From Rhizobacter sp. Root1238 (GTDB taxonomy: Bacteria; Pseudomonadota; Gammaproteobacteria; Burkholderiales; Burkholderiaceae_C): 64,000 nucleotides of DNA. The stretch covers positions 1 to 64,000 of the forward strand of contig NZ_LMDM01000045.1 in NCBI RefSeq assembly GCF_001425825.1, in the 5' to 3' direction. A program made the position numbers and the translations under genes. Shown here piece by piece: positions 18,743 through 26,812 of the stretch. Below the pieces are notes generated by a model. The model did not search any database, was not told the DNA's origin, and saw only the letters and a list, made by a program, of their open reading frames with translations. Numbering within the stretch: the stretch's first letter is position 1; each line of letters starts with the position of its first letter.

Positions 18743-19636
18743 ATGCAAAGAAGACAGTTCAACAGCGCACTCGCCTGGTCGCTGACGACCGCGATGCCGA
18801 TCGCATGCGCCGTGATGCCGGCGCAAGCTGCACAGAAAAACTTGGAGCAAGGGCATGACCCTCGCTGGGCCGCGATCGAGGCCGAATCGGGCGGGCGGCT
18901 CGGTGTCGCGGTGCTCGACACCGCGAACGGCCAGGTCGACGGTCATCGTCTCGACGAGCGCTTCCCGATGTGCAGCACTTTCAAGTGGCTGGCCGCATCG
19001 CTGGCGCTGCAGCGCGTCGACGCCGGGCTCGAGCGGCTGGACCGCCGCGTCGCCGTGCGCCGCGAGATGCTGGTCAGCAACTCGCCGGTCAGCGAGAAGC
19101 ACGTCGGCGGCGACGGCATGAGCATCGCCGAGCTGTGCGAAGCGGCGGTGCTGGTCAGCGACAACGCCGCGGCCAATCTGCTGCTGGCGAGCTTCGGCGG
19201 GCCGGCCGCGATCACCCGCCATGCCCGCTCGCTCGGCGACATGAAGACGCGGCTGGACCGCACCGAGCCGGCGCTGAACGAGGCCCGCCCCGGCGACCCG
19301 CGCGACACGACCACGCCGCACGCGATGGCCATCGCGCTGCGCAGCGCGTTGCTCGGCACCGCGCTGTCCGATGCATCGCGGGCCCGGCTGGTGCAATGGA
19401 TGGAGGCGGTGCGCACCGGTGTCGACCGTTTGCGCGCCGGCGTGCCGCCCGGCTGGCGTGTCGCCGACAAGACCGGCACCGGCGCACGCGGCAGCACCAA
19501 CGACGTCGCCGTGATCTGGCCGCCGCAGCGCGCGCCGCTGGTCGTCACCGCGTACCTGACCGACAGCAAGGCGGACGCGGCGCGGCGCAATGCGGCGCTG
19601 GCGGCGGTCGCGCGTGAGGCGGTGACCAGAGCGTAG
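18743..19636 (+). CDS. Class A beta-lactamase
   Basis: A 297-residue periplasmic serine beta-lactamase. All catalytic motifs are present: S78-T-F-K81 (Ambler S70xxK), S139-D-N141 (S130-D-N), E175-P-A-L-N179 (E166xxLN) and K243-T-G245 (K234-T-G). The signal peptide starts MQRRQF, a twin-arginine-like motif, and ends at PAQA, so Tat export is possible. The length is normal for the class. It is divergent from an AmpR-like regulator, so it is probably inducible. It is an intrinsic-looking chromosomal gene with no mobile element nearby. The substrate profile cannot be read from the sequence. Confidence 0.95.
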   Translation: MQRRQFNSALAWSLTTAMPIACAVMPAQAAQKNLEQGHDPRWAAIEAESGGRLGVAVLDTANGQVDGHRLDERFPMCSTFKWLAASLALQRVDAGLERLDRRVAVRREMLVSNSPVSEKHVGGDGMSIAELCEAAVLVSDNAAANLLLASFGGPAAITRHARSLGDMKTRLDRTEPALNEARPGDPRDTTTPHAMAIALRSALLGTALSDASRARLVQWMEAVRTGVDRLRAGVPPGWRVADKTGTGARGSTNDVAVIWPPQRAPLVVTAYLTDSKADAARRNAALAAVAREAVTRA

Positions 19637-19640
19637 CGGG

Positions 19641-21557
19641 CTACCGAGGGGTCGTCATCAAGCGTCCGGCGGCCAGCATCGCGTCGATCGCCTGCGCGGT
19701 GACCGGCCGGCTGTAGAGGAAGCCCTGCGCGAAGTCGCAGCGCTGCGCGGCCAGGAAGTCGCGCTGCGCCGTCGTCTCGATCCCTTCGGCGACCACCGTC
19801 AGCGACAGGCTGTGCGCCATCGAGATGATGGCCGACGCGATCGCTGCATCGTCGCTGCTGTCGGGCAGGTCCTTCACGAAGGCGCGGTCGATCTTCAGCT
19901 TGCCGATCGGCAGCCGCTTCAGGTAGGCGAGCGACGACAGCCCGGTGCCGAAATCGTCGACCGCGACCTGGATGCCGAGCGCGCGCACCGCTTCGAGCTG
20001 CGCGACGTTGCTCGCCAGGTCCTCGACCATCGAATGCTCGGTGATCTCGATCTGCAGCGAACGCGGGTCGGCGCCCGAGGCGCGCAGCGCGGCATCGATC
20101 TGCGCCTGGATGCCGCGGCGGATCTGCAACGCCGAGACGTTCACCGCGACGTGCAGCCGGTGGCCGGCGTCGTGCCAGCGGCGGATCTGCAGGCACGCCG
20201 CATGCAGCACCCACTGGCCGATGTCGACGATCAGGCCGCTCGCTTCGGCGATCGGAATGAACTCGACCGGCGACACCGGGCCGAGCTGCGGATGTTCCCA
20301 GCGCAGCAGCGCCTCGACGCCGACCAGCCGCTGCGTGGCGAGGTCGACGATCGGCTGGTACAGCAGCCGCAACTGCCGGTGCGAGACGGCCTCGCGCAGG
20401 TCTGCTTCGAGCTGCACGCGGCGCGTGGTGTCGTTCAGCATGCGCGGCTGGAACACCGCGAAGGTGTTCTTGCCCAGGCGCTTGGCCTCGTACATCGCGG
20501 TGTCGGCGGCGAGCACCAGCGAGGCGGCATCGACCGCGTCGTTCGGGTACAGCGCGACGCCGGCGCTGCCGCGCACCCGCAGCAGCTGCGCGCCGACGGC
20601 CAGCGGCTCGTCGAAGGCGCGCATCGCCGCATTGGCGAGCGCCTGCAGCTGCACCGGGTCGACGACGCGCGGCGACAGGATCACGAACTCGTCGCCGCCG
20701 AAGCGGAACGCGATGTCGGTGGGCCGCATGAACTTCGTCAGCCGGCCGGCCAGTGCCCGCAGCAGTTCGTCGCCGACGCCGTGGCCGAGCGTGTCGTTGA
20801 CGAGCTTGAAGTCGTCGAGGTCGAGCAGCAGCAGCCCGAAGCCCTCGCTGGTGCGGCCGACCGTCTCGATCAGCCGCTGGATCTGCTCGTTGGCCGCATG
20901 CCGGTTCGGCAGCCCGGTGACCGGGTCGTAGTGGGCGAGGTAGTCGAGGCGCTTCTCGGTGCCGTCGATCTGCCGGCGGATGCCGACCGCGAGCGCGAAG
21001 GCCAGCGCGAACGACACCAGGCTCACCACCAGCGTGATCGCGACGAACGCGGCGACGCGCTCGTACAGCGGGCGCAGGCTGGCGCTCAGCAGCACGTGGC
21101 CGACCACGCGGTCGCCCTCGCGCACCGGCACGCGCACCTGCAGGCGGTTCTCGGCAAAGCGGTGGCCTTCGTTGGCCAGTGCGGGCGGCGCGCCGTCGAC
21201 GCGCTGCGTGCGCAGGCCGGGCGCGGTGTAGGCGGCGAGCAGGCGGCCCTGCAGGTCGTGCAGCGATGCGCGTTCGATGGCTTCCGACGACTGCAGGCCC
21301 GAGAGCGTCTGCGCCGCGGCGCCGTTGTCGCCGAACAGCACTGCGGCCGAGCTGTTGTCGGCGACGATGTGCGCCTGCGCGGTGAGGTCGTCGACCATCG
21401 CGGCGCGCAGCGAAAAGTACACGTAGGCGTCGAAGCTCAGCCCTGCCAGCAGCAGCGCGGTGCTGACGCTGAGCGCCACCGCGCGCATCAGCCGGCGGCC
21501 GAGCTGCGGGCCCGGCTGCACGCGGAACGGGTCGCGGCGGCGTTCGGTGTCGGTCAT
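19641..21557 (-). CDS. Membrane diguanylate cyclase/phosphodiesterase (GGDEF-EAL), YfiN-like sensor
   Basis: A 638-residue protein with two membrane helices (about 26-47 and 168-192) flanking a periplasmic sensor that resembles CHASE8 (SSAAVLFGDNGAAAQTLSGL). A GGDEF domain follows (GGDEF at 287-291, intact) with an RxxD inhibitory site (278-281). The EAL domain has EALLR (415-419) and DDFGTG (534-539). Both c-di-GMP synthesis and breakdown motifs look intact. It lies 12 bases after a YfiR-like gene. In the known YfiR/YfiN system the periplasmic YfiR represses the cyclase, so a similar pairing is inferred. Confidence 0.93.
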   Translation of the reverse strand: MTDTERRRDPFRVQPGPQLGRRLMRAVALSVSTALLLAGLSFDAYVYFSLRAAMVDDLTAQAHIVADNSSAAVLFGDNGAAAQTLSGLQSSEAIERASLHDLQGRLLAAYTAPGLRTQRVDGAPPALANEGHRFAENRLQVRVPVREGDRVVGHVLLSASLRPLYERVAAFVAITLVVSLVSFALAFALAVGIRRQIDGTEKRLDYLAHYDPVTGLPNRHAANEQIQRLIETVGRTSEGFGLLLLDLDDFKLVNDTLGHGVGDELLRALAGRLTKFMRPTDIAFRFGGDEFVILSPRVVDPVQLQALANAAMRAFDEPLAVGAQLLRVRGSAGVALYPNDAVDAASLVLAADTAMYEAKRLGKNTFAVFQPRMLNDTTRRVQLEADLREAVSHRQLRLLYQPIVDLATQRLVGVEALLRWEHPQLGPVSPVEFIPIAEASGLIVDIGQWVLHAACLQIRRWHDAGHRLHVAVNVSALQIRRGIQAQIDAALRASGADPRSLQIEITEHSMVEDLASNVAQLEAVRALGIQVAVDDFGTGLSSLAYLKRLPIGKLKIDRAFVKDLPDSSDDAAIASAIISMAHSLSLTVVAEGIETTAQRDFLAAQRCDFAQGFLYSRPVTAQAIDAMLAAGRLMTTPR

Positions 21558-21569
21558 CGGGTCACCCGC

Positions 21570-22106
21570 TCACTCGGTGACGCGGTGCGCCACGCGCAGC
21601 AGCTTCGAGCTGACCTGCAGGCGCGACTGGCGGACGGTGGCGAGGTCGATGTCGAACACCACGCGCCCGGCGGTGCGGTGCAGCACCACGGCCGCCTGGA
21701 CCGACGGTGCGGCATCGCCGTCGGCGATCAGCAGCGTGCCGACCGGCGGGCGTTCCGGCGCATTCGACGGGCTGTCCAGCAGCGCGGCATGGCAGGCCGA
21801 CCAGCTGCCGGCGGACGCCAGGTCGCGCACGTCGAGCCGCCAGTGGCGCACGATGCGGCCGTCGAGCGCCTGCACCGCCGGCCGCAGCGGGCTCGCGCGG
21901 TCGATGCACAGCGCGAGCGACGGCGCCTGCGGCGGCAGCACGTCGGTGGGCCAGTCGATGAACAGCAGCAGGTTGAAGACGAGGGCCGCCTTCTGCTCGG
22001 CGTCGTCGGCCTGCGCGGCGGGCACCCATGCGCAGGCCGCGGCGCAGGCCAGCGCCGCCAGTCGCCGCGATGGCGGCCGAAGGACCGGAAGGGTGGAGCG
22101 ATTCAC
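21570..22106 (-). CDS. YfiR-family periplasmic regulator (first copy)
   Basis: A 178-residue exported protein: signal peptide to about residue 33 (AACAWVPAAQA), then a YfiR/DUF4154 domain (EQKAALVFNLLLFIDWP; FDIDLATVRQSRLQVSSKLLRVA). The WP motif after the first helix and the C-terminal SSKLLRVA are family marks. YfiR proteins bind the periplasmic domain of a partner sensor. The GGDEF-EAL gene 12 bases downstream carries such a domain, so the pair forms one signalling unit. A second YfiR gene lies at 26203. Confidence 0.88.
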   Translation of the reverse strand: MNRSTLPVLRPPSRRLAALACAAACAWVPAAQADDAEQKAALVFNLLLFIDWPTDVLPPQAPSLALCIDRASPLRPAVQALDGRIVRHWRLDVRDLASAGSWSACHAALLDSPSNAPERPPVGTLLIADGDAAPSVQAAVVLHRTAGRVVFDIDLATVRQSRLQVSSKLLRVAHRVTE

Positions 22107-22138
22107 GGCGCAGGAGGATGCACGGGTGCCGACAAGAC

Positions 22139-22170
22139 AAAAAGCGCCGACCGCAACATGCGGACGGCGC
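22139..22170 (-). terminator. Rho-independent terminator after the glucanase gene
   Basis: On the minus strand a 12-base stem (22144-22155 with 22159-22170, one mismatch) is followed by five T residues. It lies 84 bases beyond the glucanase stop and just before the YfiR start, so it separates the two transcripts. Confidence 0.8.
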
Positions 22171-22254
22171 CCGTAGCTTATCGGCCCGTACCCCTCCCGC
22201 TTGAGTGCCGGCCGCCAGACATGCGTACCGGCAGCGCCGCGGGGCGGGCCTGGC

Positions 22255-24015
22255 TTACCAGCCGATCGTGACGATCATGCCGCGCGGTGTCGGGTGCTCC
22301 AGCAGCGTGCTCTTGCTGCGCACGTCGTCGTAGGCGAAGCCGTAGGCCAGCCCGTCGATGCTGTGGTCATGCCAGAACTTCGCGTAGTAGTTGGCAGGGC
22401 CGGCGGGGTAGTACGCGGCCGAGTTGCTCCACTGCGACGGGTCGACGCTGATCAGCAGGTGGCGGTTGAAGGCGGCGGCGATCTGCGCCTGCACCACCAG
22501 CTCCTGCGAATTGCCGCTGGCCAGGTTGCCCGAGGCCTCGAGGATGCCCTGCGTCGTCGGCTTGCCGCGGATGTACAGGTTCTGCGGGCCGCCGTCCTTC
22601 GAGAACACGAAGTCGTTGCCGATCACGCGGCCGCGGAAGGTGCCGGCCTCGGCGCTGAACACCAGGTCGGTGCCGGCGTAGCGGCTCCACACCTGGTCGA
22701 CATACGACGCGAAGTAGTTGCCCTGCGCGCGGCCGGTGCCGAACTGGCCCTTCGCCGGCGCGACGATGCGGTACGGGCGCTGCACCAGCGCGCGGAACTC
22801 GCCCTGCGGCAGCGCTTCGAAGTCGGCGAAGATCTGCGCCCGCGACGCGTTCTCGCCCAGCGTGCGGTCGTAGCCGTCCTTGCCCAGCAGGCGCGTCTTC
22901 AGCGGGAAGCCGAACTGGTCCACGCGGGTGGTGTTGCCGTGGTAGCCGCTGTTGTCCACCGTGAATTCGATCCACTCGAAGTTCACGTCCTGGTTCGGAT
23001 CGGTCGGGTTGTTCAGGTCCGGACCGGCGAAGCCCAGGCGGCCGTCGCCGGCGGTGTTGATCTTGATGAACATCGGCGAACCGAGGCTGATGAACATGCG
23101 GCCCGAGTCGATCTTCGGGATCGAGACCCAGCCGGCGTCGCTCAGCTTGTTGAAGTAGTTCGAGTAGGTCGTGCCGTTCTTCGCGAGGCGGTTGCCGGCC
23201 GTGTTGTCGGCCAGCGCGGACGGCACCAGGCGGCCGCTCGCGTCGACGTGCGACAGCACCTTGCTCGACGGGTCGTAGCCGATGATCGACCAGTAGACCT
23301 GGTTGTCGGCGAAAGCGCCGCCGGTGTTGTTCACCAGCTTGATCGTCATCACGCCGCTGCCCACCGGCAGGTCGACGCTGCCGTTGCCCTGGCGCACGCG
23401 GAACGACGACACGATGTCGTTGAAGTTCACGTTGACCAGGTTGGGCGTGTCGGCGCCGAGCGTCAGCGTGCGGCCGCCGAAGTTGATGTCGTCGAACAGG
23501 TCGACCTGGTAGCCGCTCTTGACCTTGACCGACGAGACGCGGTCGTTCCAGGTGGCGCCGACCCAGCTGTTGTCGGCGTCGCCGCAGAACGAGGCGCCCT
23601 GGTAGTCGGCGTGCTCGTAGAAGCAGATCGTGCCGCTGGCCGCGGGCGGCGGGGTGGTGGTGCCACCGCCGACCGTCGCGGTGAAGCGGGCCGAGTCGTA
23701 GGCCGGCGCGCCGTTGTTGTAGGTGAAGAAGTAGCCGAGCGTGTTGCCGTTCGCGACGCCGGTGACGACCTGCTCGTAGCGGGCGGCGCCGCTGTTGTAG
23801 CCCATGCGCAGGTTCTGCTGCGGGCCGCCGTTGACCTGGTAGTGGATGTCGACCCAGGTGGTCGCGACGCTCGACTTGAACCAGATCGTCGCGGTGCTGC
23901 CCGAGCTGGTCATGCCCTGCGTGAAGTCGGCCGCACCGGCCGGTGCCGCGAAGCAGGCCAGCGCGGCGAACGCCGCCACCAGCCATCCCAGGAATCCTCT
24001 TCTCATGCCCGACAT
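22255..24015 (-). CDS. Secreted beta-1,3-glucanase: CBM56, beta/gamma-crystallin-like domain, GH64
   Basis: A 586-residue secreted enzyme. A signal peptide ends near AGAA (29). Residues 30-113 resemble CBM56, a beta-1,3-glucan-binding module (WVDIHYQVNGGPQQNL). A Thr/Pro linker (115-128) leads to a beta/gamma-crystallin-like domain (129-208; ICFYEHADYQG, VDLFDDINFGGR). The rest is a GH64 catalytic domain (FEWIEFTVDN, TTRVDQFGFPLKTRLLG, FHDHSIDG-like WHDHSIDGLAYGFAYDD). GH64 enzymes release laminari-oligosaccharides from beta-1,3-glucan. The ATG at 24015 follows a GAGGGAG site. A LacI-type operator candidate lies upstream and a terminator downstream. Confidence 0.88.
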   Translation of the reverse strand: MSGMRRGFLGWLVAAFAALACFAAPAGAADFTQGMTSSGSTATIWFKSSVATTWVDIHYQVNGGPQQNLRMGYNSGAARYEQVVTGVANGNTLGYFFTYNNGAPAYDSARFTATVGGGTTTPPPAASGTICFYEHADYQGASFCGDADNSWVGATWNDRVSSVKVKSGYQVDLFDDINFGGRTLTLGADTPNLVNVNFNDIVSSFRVRQGNGSVDLPVGSGVMTIKLVNNTGGAFADNQVYWSIIGYDPSSKVLSHVDASGRLVPSALADNTAGNRLAKNGTTYSNYFNKLSDAGWVSIPKIDSGRMFISLGSPMFIKINTAGDGRLGFAGPDLNNPTDPNQDVNFEWIEFTVDNSGYHGNTTRVDQFGFPLKTRLLGKDGYDRTLGENASRAQIFADFEALPQGEFRALVQRPYRIVAPAKGQFGTGRAQGNYFASYVDQVWSRYAGTDLVFSAEAGTFRGRVIGNDFVFSKDGGPQNLYIRGKPTTQGILEASGNLASGNSQELVVQAQIAAAFNRHLLISVDPSQWSNSAAYYPAGPANYYAKFWHDHSIDGLAYGFAYDDVRSKSTLLEHPTPRGMIVTIGW

Positions 24016-24116
24016 GCTCACTCCCTCGAAAGTTTCTTTCCACCGGCCGCGCCGGCAGTGCCGGGCATTCTCGAAGCGGGCGGGCCGCAGCGGGGCCGGG
24101 CTTTGCAACAAGATGA

Positions 24117-24128
24117 GAAAGCGCTTTC
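24117..24128. promoter_or_regulatory. LacI-family-type operator candidate upstream of glucanase
   Basis: GAAAGCGCTTTC is a perfect 12-base palindrome with the central CG shared by LacI/GalR-family operators. It lies 101 bases before the glucanase start, in the 172-base gap that follows the hybrid kinase gene. No LacI-type gene is in the window, so the regulator would be elsewhere. Confidence 0.45.
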
Positions 24129-24187
24129 AGGGGCAGCGGCGACGGGCCTCCATTCCGCCGAACAATCTGTTGCACGTGCGATGGGGA

Positions 24188-26206
24188 TCAGCGGTCGCCG
24201 CCGGGCAGCGCCCGCGCGAGGGCGTCGTCGATCGCCTTGTTGAGCTTGTCGATCGCGATCGGCTTGGTCACGTAGCGGAAGAAGCCGGCCGCGAGGCCGC
24301 GCGCCACATCGCCCGCCATCGCGTTGGCGGTCAGCGCGATCACCGGGATGTGGGCGGTGATCGGGTCGGCCTGCAGCACGCCCAGCGCATCCTTGCCGTT
24401 CAGGCCCGGCAGGTTGATGTCCATCAGGATGATCTGCGGCCGGTGCGCGCGGGCCAGCTCGATGCCCAGCTGCGCATCCGGCGCCGACATCTGCCGGATG
24501 TCGCCGCGCAGCGCGATGATCTCGCTGACGAGCTGCAGGTTGGCCGGGTTGTCCTCCACGTACAGCAGCAGCGGCGTGTCGTCCTGGTCGTCGGGCGCCA
24601 GACCGCTGCGCAGTTCGCCGTGGCCGGTGGTCGGTGCGCTGGGCGGCATCTCGTGCGCCGCGCGCAGCTCGATCGCGAACACGCTGCCGATGCCGGCGGT
24701 GCTGCTCGCCTCGATGCGCCCGCCCATCAGCTCGACGAGCCGTTTCGTCACCACCAGGCCGATGCCGGTGCCCTCGACGTTGCCGGCCTCCTGGCCGAGG
24801 CGGTTGAAGGGCTGGAACAGCAGCGCGAGCTGCTCCGGCCGCAGGCCGCTGCCGGTGTCCTGCACCGAGATGCGCACCTGCTCGGCCAGCGCCGTGCATT
24901 CGACGACCACCGTGCCGCGCTCGCGGTTGTACTTGACGGCGTTCGACAGCAGGTTGAGCAGCACCTGCTTGAGCCGCGTGCGGTCGGCGATCACGCTCAG
25001 GCCGGTGGTGTCGGGGAAGAACAGCCTGATGCCGCGCTGGTCGGCGGCCGGGCTGATCATGGTCTCGCATTCGCGCAGCATGTCGGCCAGGCCCACCGGC
25101 TCCAGCGACAGCATCAGGTTGGCCGATTCGATGCGTGCGAGGTCGAGGATCTCGTTGATCAGGTTCAGCAGGTGCCGCCCGGCCTTCAGGATCTGCTGCG
25201 TGAACTCGGCGCGCTTGGTGTCGGGCAGCGCATAGGCGCTGGACTCCAGCAGCTGGCCGAAGCCGAGGATCGCATTGAGCGGCGTGCGCAGTTCGTGGCT
25301 CATGCTGGAGAGGAATTCCGACTTCGCGCGATTGGCCTTCTCCGCCGCCTCGGTCGCGAGTGCCAGTTCCCGGTTCGACGACTCGAGCTGCGCGGTGCGT
25401 TCGCCGACCCGGCTTTCCAGCTGCTCGTTGAAACGCATCACCTCCTGCTGCGCCTGGCGCCGGTCGGCGATCTCCTGCTCGATCTTCAGCAGCGCCTGCT
25501 GGTTGTCGAGCGCATGCCGCTCCACCTCGGCCATCATGCGGTTGAACGAATCCACCAGCACGCCGACCTCGTCGTCGCTGATGCGTTCGGCGCGCCGCGA
25601 GTAGTCGCGCTGGTCGACCACCTCGCGCGCCACCTGGCCGATGGCGAGGATCGGGCGCGTGACGATGGACTGCAGCCAGCGCGAGATCAGCCAGGCCAGG
25701 CCCATGGCCAGCGCCGTCACGGCGGCGGCGATGCCGGCATAGTCGCGAAACCGGTCGTACAGCTCGTAGTCGGCACGCAGGTAGACGGTGCCCAGGAACT
25801 CGCCGCCGCTGACGACGCGGCGGAAGACGACCAGGTCGCGCCCGTCGACGCGTTCCAGGTCGGCGTCCGGGTGCGCCGGAAAGCGGGCCTGCAGCGGCGT
25901 CGCTGCATACGACGCGAACCGCTGGCCGCGCGCGTTGTACAGCGCCGCCGCATGCACCTGCGGCCTGAAGCGCAGCAGCCCGAGGTTCTCGGTCGCCGCC
26001 TTCGCATCGTCGAAGGCGAGTGCCGGGGCCGTGGTGCTGCCCATCAGCTCGGCCTGCGTGCCGATGTCGCTGACCCAGGCCTGGTGGTAGGCCCGCAGGT
26101 CGTAGGCCACCAGCGCGGCCAGCGCGACCGCGACCGCGGGCAGCGTCGTCAGCAGCACGATGCCGATCAGCTTGGCGCGCAGCGAGCCGGTGCGGCGCAT
26201 CGTCAT
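24188..26206 (-). CDS. Hybrid sensor histidine kinase/response regulator
   Basis: A 672-residue membrane kinase. Helices at about 12-35 and 160-185 bracket a periplasmic CHASE8-like sensor (TTAPALAFDDAKAATENLGLL). A HAMP segment and coiled coil follow (215-295), then HisKA with H304 in SSMSHELRTPL, an ATPase domain (LLNLLSNAVKY, DTGSGL, GTGIGL) and a C-terminal receiver (546-672; aspartate 596 in LMDINLPG, lysine in TKP). Its ATG overlaps the stop of the YfiR gene upstream by 4 bases (ATGA). With the TonB-dependent receptor it forms a three-gene unit, so it probably responds to the receptor's ligand through YfiR. Its output target is unknown. Confidence 0.92.
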   Translation of the reverse strand: MTMRRTGSLRAKLIGIVLLTTLPAVAVALAALVAYDLRAYHQAWVSDIGTQAELMGSTTAPALAFDDAKAATENLGLLRFRPQVHAAALYNARGQRFASYAATPLQARFPAHPDADLERVDGRDLVVFRRVVSGGEFLGTVYLRADYELYDRFRDYAGIAAAVTALAMGLAWLISRWLQSIVTRPILAIGQVAREVVDQRDYSRRAERISDDEVGVLVDSFNRMMAEVERHALDNQQALLKIEQEIADRRQAQQEVMRFNEQLESRVGERTAQLESSNRELALATEAAEKANRAKSEFLSSMSHELRTPLNAILGFGQLLESSAYALPDTKRAEFTQQILKAGRHLLNLINEILDLARIESANLMLSLEPVGLADMLRECETMISPAADQRGIRLFFPDTTGLSVIADRTRLKQVLLNLLSNAVKYNRERGTVVVECTALAEQVRISVQDTGSGLRPEQLALLFQPFNRLGQEAGNVEGTGIGLVVTKRLVELMGGRIEASSTAGIGSVFAIELRAAHEMPPSAPTTGHGELRSGLAPDDQDDTPLLLYVEDNPANLQLVSEIIALRGDIRQMSAPDAQLGIELARAHRPQIILMDINLPGLNGKDALGVLQADPITAHIPVIALTANAMAGDVARGLAAGFFRYVTKPIAIDKLNKAIDDALARALPGGDR

Positions 26207-26811
26207 GGCGTGTTCACCTTGCGGGCCACCGCCAGCAGGCGCGAACTGACCTTCAGGCCGGCCTGTTCGACCGGGCGCAGCGCGACGTCGAAGCGCACCT
26301 TGTCGTCGACGACCAGGAAGTTGATCGCGCTGCCGAGCGCGAAGGCGTCGTCGGATTCGCTGACGATCAGCAGCGGCTGGCCCTTCACGGTGGCGGCGAT
26401 CTGCGCGATCCGCGCGCTGTCGCTGCGGCCGACGAACAGCACGTGCAGGCCGGCGGCCGTGTCGCCGGCGTGCAGCCGTCGCACCAGGACGTCGTGGCCG
26501 TTGACCTCGCGCCCGGCAACGGCCTGTGCCAGCTCGCCGGCCAGTTGCTCCGAGCCGAGCACGCCGATGGCGATCGGTGCGTGCTCGCGTTCGAAGGCCT
26601 GGGGCGGCCATTCGATGTACGCGAGGAACTTGTAGAGGTAGGCGGCCTTGATCTGGTATTCGGCGGCGCTGGCCGGCGACTGCGCGGCGCAGGGCAGGGC
26701 GAACAGCGTGACGGACAACGCAACGAACAGCGCGGCCCACCATGGCGCGAGGCCCAACACCCGCCGCCACCCGGGGCGGCGCGGCGGGTCGGCTGCCCTG
26801 GCGGCGTCCAC
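26203..26811 (-). CDS. YfiR-family periplasmic regulator (second copy)
   Basis: A 202-residue exported protein with an N-terminal hydrophobic stretch (WWAALFVALSVTLFALPCAAQ) and a YfiR/DUF4154 domain (YQIKAAYLYKFLAYIEWPPQAF; INFLVVDDKVRFDVALRPV; VSSRLLAVARKV). The start is a GTG one base after the TonB-receptor stop, and the gene overlaps the kinase start by 4 bases, so translation of all three is coupled. It probably links the receptor to the kinase's periplasmic sensor, by analogy with YfiR acting on YfiN. Confidence 0.88.
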   Translation of the reverse strand: MDAARAADPPRRPGWRRVLGLAPWWAALFVALSVTLFALPCAAQSPASAAEYQIKAAYLYKFLAYIEWPPQAFEREHAPIAIGVLGSEQLAGELAQAVAGREVNGHDVLVRRLHAGDTAAGLHVLFVGRSDSARIAQIAATVKGQPLLIVSESDDAFALGSAINFLVVDDKVRFDVALRPVEQAGLKVSSRLLAVARKVNTP

Positions 26812-26812
26812 G

